Assembly (NCBI RefSeq): GCF_005160265.1
Contig: NZ_CP039865.1
Location: 1,574,828 to 1,638,827, forward strand
Length of the DNA: 64,000 bases
From: Phreatobacter aquaticus
GTDB taxonomy: Bacteria; Pseudomonadota; Alphaproteobacteria; Rhizobiales; Phreatobacteraceae
Direction of reading: 5' to 3'
A model generated the notes under the pieces. The model had not been told where the DNA came from, searched no databases, and worked only from the letters and a program-made list of their open reading frames with translations. Position 1 is the stretch's first letter. Each line of letters begins with the position of its first letter. Positions 36,499 to 44,963 of the stretch are shown in pieces. The position numbers and the translations under genes are program-made.

Positions 36499-37188
36499 CT
36501 ATCCTGTGGTTTCGAGCCGCCCATCGCGCAACGAGAAGATGTGATCGAACCGCGCGAAGATCTTTTCGTCATGGGTCACCGTGACGATCGCCGCCTGCTG
36601 TTCCTGTGCAACCCTGCGCAGCAGGTCCATGACGATGCGCGCCCGGTCGGAATCGAGGGCCGCAGTCGGCTCATCGGCGAGAATGATCCGCGGCCGGTTG
36701 GCCAGCGCGCGGGCAATCGCAACACGCTGCGCCTCGCCGCCTGACAGTAGGGCTGGCAGGACGTCGCGACGGTTGGAGACTTCGAGATAGTCGAGCAGCT
36801 CGATGGCGCGGGCTCTCGCCTCTTCGGCACTCTGGCCTGCGAGCGTCAGGACCAGCGCAACATTCTCGGTCACAGTCAGGAATGGCAGCAGATTGTGGGC
36901 CTGGAAGATGAAGCCGATGCGCTCCAGCCGCATGCGCCTGAGATCGCCCTTGAGCCATCGCCCGTCGAAGATGGGCTCTCCGTCAAGCACAACGCGGCCG
37001 GATGACGGTTCCTGGATGCAGCCGATAATGTTGAGCAGGGTGGTTTTGCCCGACCCGCTCGGCCCCTTCAGGCCAACGACCTGACCCGGCATGACGTCGA
37101 GCGAGACGCCACGGAGCGCGTCGACGCGGGTCGCGCCCTCGCCAAAGTGCTTGGAGATGTCAATCAGCGACACGAGTGGGGGCGTCAT
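36499..37188 (-). CDS. ABC exporter ATP-binding protein, DevA/MacB type
   Basis: The 229-residue ATPase has Walker A GPSGSGKTTL, the signature LLSGGEAQRVAIARAL and Walker B IILADEPTAALDSD. It resembles the DevA/LolD/MacB group that works with FtsX-like permeases. The permease gene ends 2 bases before its start and the membrane fusion protein precedes that. The three would form a tripartite exporter spanning the periplasm with an outer-membrane channel encoded elsewhere. It converges with the carbonic anhydrase gene. Confidence 0.88.
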   Translation of the reverse strand: MTPPLVSLIDISKHFGEGATRVDALRGVSLDVMPGQVVGLKGPSGSGKTTLLNIIGCIQEPSSGRVVLDGEPIFDGRWLKGDLRRMRLERIGFIFQAHNLLPFLTVTENVALVLTLAGQSAEEARARAIELLDYLEVSNRRDVLPALLSGGEAQRVAIARALANRPRIILADEPTAALDSDRARIVMDLLRRVAQEQQAAIVTVTHDEKIFARFDHIFSLRDGRLETTG

Positions 37189-37190
37189 GG

Positions 37191-38324
37191 TCAGCCCCCC
37201 AGCGCCTTGGCCGGATCGACCTTGAGCGCGAGCCGTACTCCGAGCCCGCTGGCGATCACGCAGACGCCGAAGACGACGATACCGATCATGCCGACATCCG
37301 CCGCTTCGATGATCACCCGGCGCGGGAAGTTGTCCTTGGCGAGCAGGACCAGCGCCACCCCGATGGCGAAGCCGATGGCTCCCATGGCCAGCGCCTGCTG
37401 AATGATGAGCCCCACAATGGTGCTGTCGGGCGCGCCGATCAGCTTGAGCGTGGCGATCTCCCGCAGCTTGTCGATGGTGAGCGTGTAGATGATCAGCGCG
37501 ATGATGACGGTGGAGACCAGCATCAGGATCGACGTGAACAGGCCGATCTGGCGACGCGCCATCTCGACCACGGAGCGCGAGAGGATTGCTTCCTGCTCGT
37601 CCTGCGACAGCGCATTGAGGTGTTTCCAGCGCCGAACCGTCTCGGTGACGGCGCTCACCGAAGAGTTGGGCGTCAGCGTGGCCAGGACGGCGTTGACGAT
37701 ATCATTGGAGGCGCCGCCGGCCCCACGCGCCTGCTCGCGGCGTTGCGCGGCGGGTGACAGGTCGAATTGAAGCTTCTGCGAATCCTGGAGCGAAATATAG
37801 GCCACCGGGTCGCCGCCAGTCGCAACCTGCCCCCGCGTCGTGCCGACAACCTGGAACCGGTTGCGGCCGAGAATGATGACATCGCCAAGGGCAAGGCCGC
37901 TTTTCTCATCGGCGATCAGCTCGAAATGGCTGCGCGTGATCTGCCGGCCGCCGGCCAGAACCGACGGTCCGCCCGGGCGTCCCGGCTCGAAGCCGACGAC
38001 GAAAAGACGCAGCGCCAGGCCCCTGAAGTGCGCCTCGATGTTCTGGTAGGTGACGGCGCCGGCCTGGTTGACACCCGAGATGCGTGCGACGGCTTCGCGG
38101 GTGTCGCCGGGTATGCGGGAGGCCTCCGCGAAAGGGCCGCGGCTCCTTGCCTCCACGATCCAGACCTGCGCGCCCGGCGCGCGCGCAATTCCCAAGGCAT
38201 CGGCGACAAGACCCCGGTAGATGCCGATCATCGACAAGACGACGCCCAGCAGCAGGCTCAACCCGGCGCAGGTCAAAAGGAATCGCCCCGCATTGTGCCG
38301 TATGTCGCGTATGGCGAGGTTCAT
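37191..38324 (-). CDS. ABC exporter permease, DevC/FtsX type
   Basis: The 377-residue permease has an N-terminal membrane helix (ICRHNAGRFLLTCAGLSLLL region), a long periplasmic MacB-core-like domain to about residue 255, and three C-terminal helices (IGLFTSILMLVSTVIIALII and two more). This is the four-helix FtsX/MacB topology. It overlaps the fusion-protein gene by 4 bases and is followed by the ATPase gene. DevC relatives export glycolipids in cyanobacteria; the substrate here is unknown. It may serve envelope remodelling or efflux under denitrifying conditions, which is speculation. Confidence 0.86.
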   Translation of the reverse strand: MNLAIRDIRHNAGRFLLTCAGLSLLLGVVLSMIGIYRGLVADALGIARAPGAQVWIVEARSRGPFAEASRIPGDTREAVARISGVNQAGAVTYQNIEAHFRGLALRLFVVGFEPGRPGGPSVLAGGRQITRSHFELIADEKSGLALGDVIILGRNRFQVVGTTRGQVATGGDPVAYISLQDSQKLQFDLSPAAQRREQARGAGGASNDIVNAVLATLTPNSSVSAVTETVRRWKHLNALSQDEQEAILSRSVVEMARRQIGLFTSILMLVSTVIIALIIYTLTIDKLREIATLKLIGAPDSTIVGLIIQQALAMGAIGFAIGVALVLLAKDNFPRRVIIEAADVGMIGIVVFGVCVIASGLGVRLALKVDPAKALGG

Positions 38325-39484
38325 CGCCGAGGCACCTGATCGACGGTCACGGAGCGTCCTTCGCGGAACCGCGGGTGGCGGCTCGTGACGATGGTGACAC
38401 CATCGTGGCCGGAGACCACCTCGTAGCGGCCATCGATCGTCCGGTGACCAACGACGATTGCGCGGCGGACGAGCCGTCCGTCGTCGACGGCCCAGACCTT
38501 GCCGCGTCCATGCACCAGTTCGTCAATGGCTGTTTCCGGCACCAGCGTTGCGCGCGCGAGCGTGGCCGCGGTGACCACGACTTCCGCCTGTTCGCCCAGA
38601 ACATAGGCCGGGGGGCAGTTCTGGCAGACGACGTAGATGCGCCGCTCCTCGTTAACCCGATCACTCTCGAGACCGATACGGGCGACACGACCGCTGAAGG
38701 CCTGCCCGGGAAGGGAACGAAGACGGATCAGGACTTGATGTCCCTCGGCGATCAAGCCTGACCGCGCCTCATCGAGATAGGCGAGGATCCAGTAGGTCGC
38801 CGGATCCACCAGCGTGAACAGGGTCTCACCTGCGGCCGCGACACCGCCGAGCTCTCGGGATCGGGAGATGACCAGAGCATCGAACGGTGCGCGCAGCTCA
38901 TGCTGGTTGAGCACGACGCCCTCGAACGCGAACTGGGCGCGGGAATCCTCCAGGCGTGCCCGGGCCGCCGTGACCTCGCTCCGCGCGACCAGCGTGTCGG
39001 CAAGTGCGGTCGCTTCTGTCAGCTGGGCCTCCTCGGCCTGCTCGACCGAGACCGTCCCTCTGGCAAGCAGGGTCTGGCGCCTCTGGTTCGCCTGTTGCCT
39101 CTGAGCGTGCACGACCGAGGCGCGATTGGAGACAGCTTCCGCGACCGCCAGGGCCGCCTCCGCATTGGCAATGCCGGACCGTGCCTTCGCCGCTCGGGCC
39201 TGCTGCTCGCGGGGATCGATGCGGGCGAGCAGCGCGCCGGCCGCAACGCGATCACCGTGGTCGGCCGTCAGCTCGACAAGTGTTCCGGAGACTTTGAAGC
39301 CGACCCGCGTGACGATCCGCGCTTCGACGGTCCCGAGCGCGAAGACCTCGACCGGCACGTTGTCGATGGTCTGCGCTCCGGCAACGGCGATCGGAGCGAA
39401 GCGCATGAGCCAGACGAAAGCACCCGCCGCGAGCGCTACCGCCACCACGACGATCGTCCACAATGATCTGGCTCGCAGGCGCAT
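38321..39484 (-). CDS. HlyD/DevB-type membrane fusion protein
   Basis: The 387-residue protein has one N-terminal membrane anchor (LWTIVVVAVALAAGAFVWLM). It is followed by a split lipoyl domain (GFKVSGTLVELTADHGDRV and GVVLNQHELRAPFDALVISR), an alpha-hairpin coiled coil between them, and a beta-barrel (VPETAIDELVHG). This is the periplasmic adaptor of a tripartite exporter. ATG 39484 was chosen since GGGGAA lies just upstream and the anchor follows at once. It is the first gene of the three-gene unit and an ATGAT-type box lies 94 bases before its start. Confidence 0.87.
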   Translation of the reverse strand: MRLRARSLWTIVVVAVALAAGAFVWLMRFAPIAVAGAQTIDNVPVEVFALGTVEARIVTRVGFKVSGTLVELTADHGDRVAAGALLARIDPREQQARAAKARSGIANAEAALAVAEAVSNRASVVHAQRQQANQRRQTLLARGTVSVEQAEEAQLTEATALADTLVARSEVTAARARLEDSRAQFAFEGVVLNQHELRAPFDALVISRSRELGGVAAAGETLFTLVDPATYWILAYLDEARSGLIAEGHQVLIRLRSLPGQAFSGRVARIGLESDRVNEERRIYVVCQNCPPAYVLGEQAEVVVTAATLARATLVPETAIDELVHGRGKVWAVDDGRLVRRAIVVGHRTIDGRYEVVSGHDGVTIVTSRHPRFREGRSVTVDQVPRR

Positions 39485-39577
39485 GACACATTCCCCGCCA
39501 CCACCGGCGCCATGCCCCAGAGGCAGGCGTGTAGATCGGCATTGTTTCACCTTTAGAGTGCGATCGACCTAACCGAT

Positions 39578-39591
39578 ATGATCGAGATCAT
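39578..39591. promoter_or_regulatory. FNR-like variant box (ATGATCGAGATCAT)
   Basis: A palindromic ATGAT-N4-ATCAT site stands between the divergent exporter operon (start 39484) and the small secreted protein gene (start 39659). It could serve either side. Two more sites of this type lie at 44950 and 46355. Confidence 0.6.
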
Positions 39592-39658
39592 TCTGGATCG
39601 ACCCCGGCCAGACTAGTTTCGCCTTGATCTCGGTTGCAGGCTCGGAAAGAAAAGTGTG

Positions 39659-40081
39659 ATGGGTACGTCCCAAGGTCGCTCTCGCCTTTTCGGTCTGGCT
39701 CTGGCGCTGGCCTGCTCCACACCACTCGCTTGTGAGGCAGGTGCCGTCACACCAGCAGGTGCCTTGCCGACCCATGCCAGACTGAGCCATCCGCCGAGAC
39801 TAGATCAGACGCAATATTCGCAGGCGACCCGCGAGCAGGTGGAAACGTCGGCGCGCCAGCTTCTGGCAACTGCGCGAAAGGGACGCCCGTTCACGACGCA
39901 GCGTGGCGTCAAGCGGATCCCCATCGAGATCAACGGCGAGACATATGGCACCCTCTGGGAGGATACCGATCTCGGGTTGGTGGGATTGGGCGCCCACTGG
40001 GAGAGCCAGGGCGGCATGCGTGTCGAGCTGGTGCGGGATGGACGGGTCATCGGGATGATGTGGATCGAAGATGCCCGATGA
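39659..40081 (+). CDS. Small secreted protein of unknown function
   Basis: The 140-residue protein has a signal peptide (RLFGLALALACSTPLA, cleavage near CEAGA) and a mature part of about 110 residues with a beta-rich end (IPIEINGETYGTLW, GMRVELVRDGRVIGMMWI). I recognise no named domain. ATG 39659 has only a weak purine-rich site (AAAGAAAAG). The next gene overlaps its end by 11 bases, so the two are coupled and the protein may be a periplasmic partner of that binding protein. Confidence 0.7.
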   Translation: MGTSQGRSRLFGLALALACSTPLACEAGAVTPAGALPTHARLSHPPRLDQTQYSQATREQVETSARQLLATARKGRPFTTQRGVKRIPIEINGETYGTLWEDTDLGLVGLGAHWESQGGMRVELVRDGRVIGMMWIEDAR

Positions 40082-41567
40082 AGACCGAGGCGCGTTTGGA
40101 CGATTGCGCAGCATGGCGCTCTTGTCGCGTCTGCGCGCCTATCGCGATCTGTTTGGCTATCTGGCGTTAGCCTTGGTCGGATTGTTCGCCGCGGGAATCT
40201 ATTGGTATCTCTACGTCGCGCCCGTGGTTCTTCGCATTGCTGTCGCGCCGGCCGGCAGCGAGGTGGCGGAGCTCTTCGCGGCCATGGCGACGGCTTCCGA
40301 GCGGGAGCGGCTGCGAATCCGTCTCGTCGTCGCCCCGTATACGAACCTCGTCGAGACGTCCGCCGCGATCGATGCCGGCGATGCGGATCTGGCAATCGTG
40401 CGATCGGACTTCCGGTTGCCGTCGACGGGCCAGGCGGTCGCGATCGTGCACCAGAATATAGCTATCCTGCTCGCGTGCCCGGCAGTTCCAAGGGCCAGCG
40501 TTCGCCCCAGAGCGGGAGCCGCGGCCCCGTCTGCTCCTGTGAAAGCCATCCAGGGATTTGCCGATCTGAGGGGCCGCCGCGTCGCGGTACTGGGTCGTGG
40601 ACCTGCGAACCTTGCCCTGTTCGACAAGCTCGCCGCCTATCATGGCATTTCGGCGCGGGACGCGGATGTGATTGCGTTGTCCAGCGCAACCGAAGTGGCA
40701 GCGGCGACTGCCGTGAAGCCGATCGATGCCATCTTCGTCAGCCCGGCTCGCGGCGATCGCTTCATCGTCGACGCGATCCAGGCCCTGAAATGCCCAGGTG
40801 ACATGAGACCCGCCGTCGTGCCGCTGGCCGAGAGCGCGGTGCTTGCAACCCGCAACAAGATCTTTTCGTCGGTGGACCTGGTCGCCGGCGAATTCGGGGC
40901 CAATCCGCCAATGCCGCCCGAATCTGTTGCGACGCTGGGCTTCCCGTCGATTCTGGTGTCCCGAAACACCCTCTCCAGTGCCAAGGTCGAGGAGTTCACC
41001 AGGCAGCTTTTCAACCAGAGACAGTCGATGGTCGCGCAATATCCATCGGCCGGCCGCTTTGAAGCCCTTCCGACCGATCGAGGGTCGTCGTTCGCCCTCC
41101 ATCCCGGCGCTGCCGCCTATTACGACGCCGACAGCAAGGGCCTGTTCGAAGCCTATGAGACCTTGATCTACATTGTGCTGTTCGGTGCCAGCGGCATCAT
41201 CTCCGCGGGTCTCTGGCTGCTTGGCTTTCTCTTCCCCAGGAAAAAGCGTGTTCTCCACGCCGACCATAATGCGCTCAGCCATCTGATCGAGCGCGCAAGG
41301 CAGGCGCAGAGCACGCGCGAACTCGACGAGATCACGATTGAAGCGGATCACATCCTAAAAGCTCTGTCCGAGCGGATGCTGGATGGTGAGGTCGACACGG
41401 AACTGAAGCCAGCCTTCGACATGATCAGCGAGCGGCTTTCGGCGGCTATCGCCGAGCAGCGAAGCCGTCTCGCCATGCCGGCCGGGCCTGCCGAGCCAGC
41501 ATCGCCGATGGCGATCATTCCTCCACCATCGACGGTTCCGGAAGGAAAAGCCGATCAGAGCGGATAG
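40071..41567 (+). CDS. TAXI-family solute-binding protein with membrane anchors
   Basis: The 498-residue protein has an N-terminal membrane helix (about 29-50), a periplasmic TAXI/type II binding-protein-like domain (about 55-365: VLRIAVAPAGSEVAELFAAM, GDADLAIVRSDFR, FADLRGRRVAVLG), a second helix (LIYIVLFGASGIISAGLWLL) and a cytoplasmic helical tail of about 120 residues. Ordinary TRAP receptors are free in the periplasm, so this anchored form with a cytosolic tail is more like a sensor. No TRAP permease gene is adjacent. It overlaps the upstream gene by 11 bases; ATG 40113 is an alternative start. Its end overlaps the convergent amidotransferase gene by 13 bases. Confidence 0.75.
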   Translation: MPDEDRGAFGRLRSMALLSRLRAYRDLFGYLALALVGLFAAGIYWYLYVAPVVLRIAVAPAGSEVAELFAAMATASERERLRIRLVVAPYTNLVETSAAIDAGDADLAIVRSDFRLPSTGQAVAIVHQNIAILLACPAVPRASVRPRAGAAAPSAPVKAIQGFADLRGRRVAVLGRGPANLALFDKLAAYHGISARDADVIALSSATEVAAATAVKPIDAIFVSPARGDRFIVDAIQALKCPGDMRPAVVPLAESAVLATRNKIFSSVDLVAGEFGANPPMPPESVATLGFPSILVSRNTLSSAKVEEFTRQLFNQRQSMVAQYPSAGRFEALPTDRGSSFALHPGAAAYYDADSKGLFEAYETLIYIVLFGASGIISAGLWLLGFLFPRKKRVLHADHNALSHLIERARQAQSTRELDEITIEADHILKALSERMLDGEVDTELKPAFDMISERLSAAIAEQRSRLAMPAGPAEPASPMAIIPPPSTVPEGKADQSG

Positions 41568-42391
41568 GCGCGTTCCTCGTCGGCAGAATGCCTGAGAACG
41601 GCTCGGCCTCCCGAGAAGGCGATGACGTCGCCCTGGCCGAACGACTGCCATTGTTCATCAGTCAATGGAACGCTGGCCACGAGGGAAACCATCTGATCTC
41701 CGCTCGCCATCACGACGCCATTCTGGGAAGACGGGTTCTCGTCAAAACGGCACTGACGCTGAAGGAACACAAGGCCCGGCGGTTCGACCGTCTGCGTGGG
41801 GAGTTGCTTACGACGATCGCCGTGAGCGAACAGGGCATCGCCATCCGAGTAGAGAAAGTTCGCGGGCCCAAGTGGCCTCAGTTCAGATGCAAAGGCCGCA
41901 ACGACTGACAATCGGGCTTCAAGTGATGGGGCGGCTCGCGGCTCGGACCAGACCTCCTGTAGACGTTCAAGAAGATTGCAAAAGGCTTGTTCCGAGTCCG
42001 TCTCTCCGATGGGGGCAAACCGGCCCAGGCGAAATCTCGGTGAGGTCAGCATCTCGGGCATCCAGCCATTGTGGCTGAAGACGTGCATGCGGCCGGCGAG
42101 TTCCCGGGCGAATGGCTGAGCATTGCGGTAGGCAGGCTCGCCCATCGTTGCCTTCCGGATATGGGCCATGACGATGGTGCTTCGCAGGTCATGGGCGGCG
42201 ACAAAGCGAACCCAGTCACTTTGGTCCGCCGGACCGACGTCCTTGATAAGACGGACATCGCGACCTTCGTAATAGGCCACTCCCCAGCCATCCCGAATAA
42301 GCGTCGGTGGGCCTCCATGGGCTGCGAGCCTGGGGAGCGAGAGGCTCAGTGTGGCGGGTTTGCTGCTCGACATTCCGAGAAGTTCGCACAT
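41555..42391 (-). CDS. Class II glutamine amidotransferase-like protein (YafJ type)
   Basis: The 278-residue protein begins MCELLGMSSSKPATLSLSL, which places Cys2 as the N-terminal nucleophile after Met removal. Further family marks are DGWGVAYYEG, AHIRKATMG and FSHNGWMPEM, the Ntn-hydrolase glutaminase core. YafJ-type proteins hydrolyse gamma-glutamyl amides, but their natural substrate is generally unclear. ATG 42391 is fixed by the catalytic Cys. It is the last of several minus-strand genes, 97 bases after the OsmC gene. It could act on glutathione-type compounds in this redox-rich group; that is a guess from context. Confidence 0.85.
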   Translation of the reverse strand: MCELLGMSSSKPATLSLSLPRLAAHGGPPTLIRDGWGVAYYEGRDVRLIKDVGPADQSDWVRFVAAHDLRSTIVMAHIRKATMGEPAYRNAQPFARELAGRMHVFSHNGWMPEMLTSPRFRLGRFAPIGETDSEQAFCNLLERLQEVWSEPRAAPSLEARLSVVAAFASELRPLGPANFLYSDGDALFAHGDRRKQLPTQTVEPPGLVFLQRQCRFDENPSSQNGVVMASGDQMVSLVASVPLTDEQWQSFGQGDVIAFSGGRAVLRHSADEERAYPL

Positions 42392-42488
42392 TGGCCCACC
42401 GATCTGCTTGTTCAGCACGCATGGCCTGCATTGCCGGGCAACCGCATTCGGCCGGGCACCATCGCTTGCCGACCTCACATCTGGTTCG

Positions 42489-42908
42489 TCACGCTTTGCG
42501 TCGTATCGTTCCGTCCAGACGGGTGGCCTCGGCGATCGTGTTCGAGATCGTGCCGTACTTCCGGACATTCTTGTGCAGGAGTTCCAGGCGCTGGTCCGTC
42601 TCGTCGGTGTCGACAATCAGTTGGTAGTCGATCGAAACCATCTTGGGAGGACTGTCCTGCCGCACGCCGCGCAGCTTCACCTCGACGCCTCGCAACTCGA
42701 AGGCGATCATCGGCATGACACGCTCGATGCCCTTGATCATGCATGCGGCTACGGCTGCGAGGAGAAGCTCTGCCGGGTTGAAGGCATCGATCCGGCCGGC
42801 GAGATCCGTGTCGAGGACGATCTCCGCCGACTTCGTGGTGGCGACCGCCCCATGCGCGTCAATGCGCCTGGCTTCGACTTGATATTCCAGTTTCACGCTG
42901 CCAGCCAT
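42489..42908 (-). CDS. OsmC-family protein
   Basis: The 139-residue protein has the OsmC/Ohr fold pattern: an N-terminal beta region, FNPAELLLAAVAACMIKGIERV on the central helix with its Cys, then beta strands with IDYQLIVDTDETDQR and a last helix NVRKYGTISNTI. OsmC proteins reduce organic peroxides or act on sulphur compounds, but the second conserved Cys of Ohr is not evident, so peroxidase activity is uncertain. It overlaps the mini-thioredoxin gene by 16 bases, suggesting a shared redox function. Confidence 0.82.
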   Translation of the reverse strand: MAGSVKLEYQVEARRIDAHGAVATTKSAEIVLDTDLAGRIDAFNPAELLLAAVAACMIKGIERVMPMIAFELRGVEVKLRGVRQDSPPKMVSIDYQLIVDTDETDQRLELLHKNVRKYGTISNTIAEATRLDGTIRRKA

Positions 42909-43129
42909 TTCGCGAGGTCCTCGGACTTCGGCAGGCCACCGGCATGGACGACCTTGCCATCGATGACGATGCCGGGTGTGGAGACGATTCCGTAGCCCGC
43001 GATTGCCGCGTAATCGGTGATCTTCTCGACAACCACCGGAACACCCAGCCGAGCGGCTTCCGACTTCACCATATCCTCGGTCGTCTGGCAGCGCTTGCAG
43101 CCCGGGCCGAGTACCTTAACGTCCTTCAT
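42893..43129 (-). CDS. Small thioredoxin-fold protein (MTH895-like)
   Basis: The 78-residue protein has the mini-thioredoxin form: KVLGPGCKRCQTTEDMV with a Cys-Lys-Arg-Cys active site, and STPGIVIDGKVVHAGG with the cis-Pro. Such proteins often accompany YraQ-type permeases and arsenic or sulphur genes. It lies 16 bases after the permease and overlaps OsmC by 16 bases. It probably gives or takes electrons for the permease or the OsmC protein; no partner is proven. Confidence 0.87.
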   Translation of the reverse strand: MKDVKVLGPGCKRCQTTEDMVKSEAARLGVPVVVEKITDYAAIAGYGIVSTPGIVIDGKVVHAGGLPKSEDLAKWLAA

Positions 43130-43145
43130 GATGATGATCCCTTGA

Positions 43146-44210
43146 TCAGGTGAAGAGCAGATTGAACAGGAAGCCGACGGACAGAATTCCCGTCGCGACG
43201 ACGCCGACGAAGACAGCGATCAGCTTGAGATTGAGAACCTTGCGCAGGATGATCATCTCGGGGAACGACAAGGCGATCACGCTCATCATGAAGGCGAGCA
43301 CCGTGCCGAGTGCCGCACCTTTGCCAAGCAGCGCCTCGACCACCGGTATGATGCCCGCGGCGTTGGAATACATGGGAATGCCGATCAGAACCGCTGCGGG
43401 GACAGACCACCAGGTGTCCTTGCCCATGATGGACGCGAGAAGGTCGGCAGGGACATAGCCGTGGATGAAGGCGCCAGCCGCAATGCCGACGATGATCCAG
43501 ATCCAGACACGCCCGACGATATCCTTCACCGCCTCGATACCGGCTTGAATCCGATCAACGATGGTCAGGTTTTCCGGCGGAAGATCGATGGCACTCGCGC
43601 GGACATTGCGGACCCAGTCCTGGAGCCAATGCTCAAGGTGCAGCCGGCCGATGACCCAGCCCGACAAGATGGCAACGGCAAGGCCGAACCCGAGATAGGT
43701 CAGAGCGACCTTCCAGCCGAGGAGTGCCAGAAGCAGACCCAGTGCCACCTCGTTGATCATCGGGGCGGCGATCAGGAAGGAGAACGTCACGCCGAGTGGT
43801 ACGCCAGCCGATACGAAGCCGACAAACAACGGAACGGCGGAGCACGAACAGAAGGGTGTGAATATCCCCAGAGACGCGGCAGCGACGTTGCCCAGGCCCT
43901 CGGCTCGGCCGGCAAGCAAGGCCCGGGTGCGCTCGGGTGAGAAGAAGCTGCGGATCATCCCCATGGCGAAGACCACCAGAGTGAGCAGCATCAGCACCTT
44001 GGGCGTGTCGTAGATGAAGAACTTGATGGCCTCATATGCGCCACTGCCCGGCGCCAGCGGCAATTGGCCGACAACCCACTCGGAGACCGGAACGAGCTGG
44101 CCATAGGCCAGGAACCAGGCGACGACGAACAGGATGGTCCCGACCACCCAGATCAGCGGGCGCGGGCCGCCCCGCGGCGTCTCGGTCATCGGTGTTGCCT
44201 GCGCGCTCAT
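43146..44210 (-). CDS. YraQ/ArsP-type membrane permease
   Basis: The 354-residue permease has about ten helices. It carries the family motif TPFCSCSAVPLFVGF in the first half and the mirrored IGIPMYSNAAGIIPV in the second. ArsP relatives export organoarsenicals; other YraQ members have no set substrate. ATG 44210 gives a short cytoplasmic head before the first helix. It heads the unit permease - mini-thioredoxin - OsmC. The Cys-Ser-Cys pair and thioredoxin partner suggest a thiol-reactive substrate. Confidence 0.85.
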   Translation of the reverse strand: MSAQATPMTETPRGGPRPLIWVVGTILFVVAWFLAYGQLVPVSEWVVGQLPLAPGSGAYEAIKFFIYDTPKVLMLLTLVVFAMGMIRSFFSPERTRALLAGRAEGLGNVAAASLGIFTPFCSCSAVPLFVGFVSAGVPLGVTFSFLIAAPMINEVALGLLLALLGWKVALTYLGFGLAVAILSGWVIGRLHLEHWLQDWVRNVRASAIDLPPENLTIVDRIQAGIEAVKDIVGRVWIWIIVGIAAGAFIHGYVPADLLASIMGKDTWWSVPAAVLIGIPMYSNAAGIIPVVEALLGKGAALGTVLAFMMSVIALSFPEMIILRKVLNLKLIAVFVGVVATGILSVGFLFNLLFT

Positions 44211-44384
44211 TGGTGGCCCGAACCTGTTGGAGCTTGCGGCCTGACGGCCTGGGCGAGGCAGACGATCAGGCTTGAACACGCCATGCTGCCTAGTCGACGC
44301 TTCCGGGAGCGGGATTAGGCCACAGGTTGGCGCTGCGGAGGTTGTTCTGGGTCAAGCGATGTGACGGCTTCGGCGCCTCGCTGG

Positions 44385-44876
44385 TCACGAATTCTGCATG
44401 TGATGGGCCAAGGCCTCGATTTTCGGAAGCACGAGCGCGTCGAGATCGGCATCCCGAACCGTCTCCCGCCATGCCTGGGTGAAGCAGGCCAGCCAGCCTT
44501 CGACCTCGGGTAGTCCGATGCTTGCGCGGAAATGACGCCGCCGCAGCATGGGAGCGCCATGCCGCTCGACGAAAAGCGGCGGGCCGCCGAGCCAGCCCGA
44601 GAGATATTCGAACAGTTTCTGTTCGGCCTGCACCAGGCTTGGCGGATGGACCGCCCGGCAAGCCTTTGCCTCAGGCAGTTCATCCATCAGCACGTAAAAG
44701 CGTGCCGTCAGCCGACGCACGCCGTCAGCACCACCGATGCGCTCATAGGGTGTCCGGTGATCGGCGGTCTGAAGTGCAGACATGCGTCCCTGCGGCATCA
44801 CCGCTGTTGGGCCATGACGGTCGGGCACATTGTCTTCGGGCTGGCGACCGGGTGTTGAGGAACAACAACAACTCAC
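44385..44876 (-). CDS. Group II truncated haemoglobin
   Basis: The protein (163 residues from GTG 44876) matches group II truncated globins: PYERIGGADGVRRLTARFY on helices A/B with Tyr61 near position B10, GWLGGPPLFVERHGAPMLRRRH with His115 as proximal ligand, and GWLACFTQAWRETV near the end. These globins bind O2 and NO and usually detoxify NO, which suits a nitrate-respiration island. GTG 44876 is chosen for the AGGAA site 6 bases away; ATG 44798 or 44783 would drop the Cys-rich head (MSCCCSS). An ATGAT-type box lies about 75 bases upstream. Confidence 0.87.
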   Translation of the reverse strand: MSCCCSSTPGRQPEDNVPDRHGPTAVMPQGRMSALQTADHRTPYERIGGADGVRRLTARFYVLMDELPEAKACRAVHPPSLVQAEQKLFEYLSGWLGGPPLFVERHGAPMLRRRHFRASIGLPEVEGWLACFTQAWRETVRDADLDALVLPKIEALAHHMQNS

Positions 44877-44949
44877 GGCAGATTCCTGGCTGGATGGAGA
44901 CCGCGCCGTCGCGGTCGACGATCTTTATCCCGTCACTGCGGCACACTGC

Positions 44950-44963
44950 ATGATTACAATCAT
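44950..44963 (-). promoter_or_regulatory. FNR-like variant box before the globin gene (ATGATTACAATCAT)
   Basis: The site is extended by flanking GC/GC to an 18-base near-perfect palindrome (44948-44965). It overlaps the stop codon of the Crp/Fnr gene and precedes the globin start by about 75 bases, a normal distance for an activator site. Confidence 0.7.
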
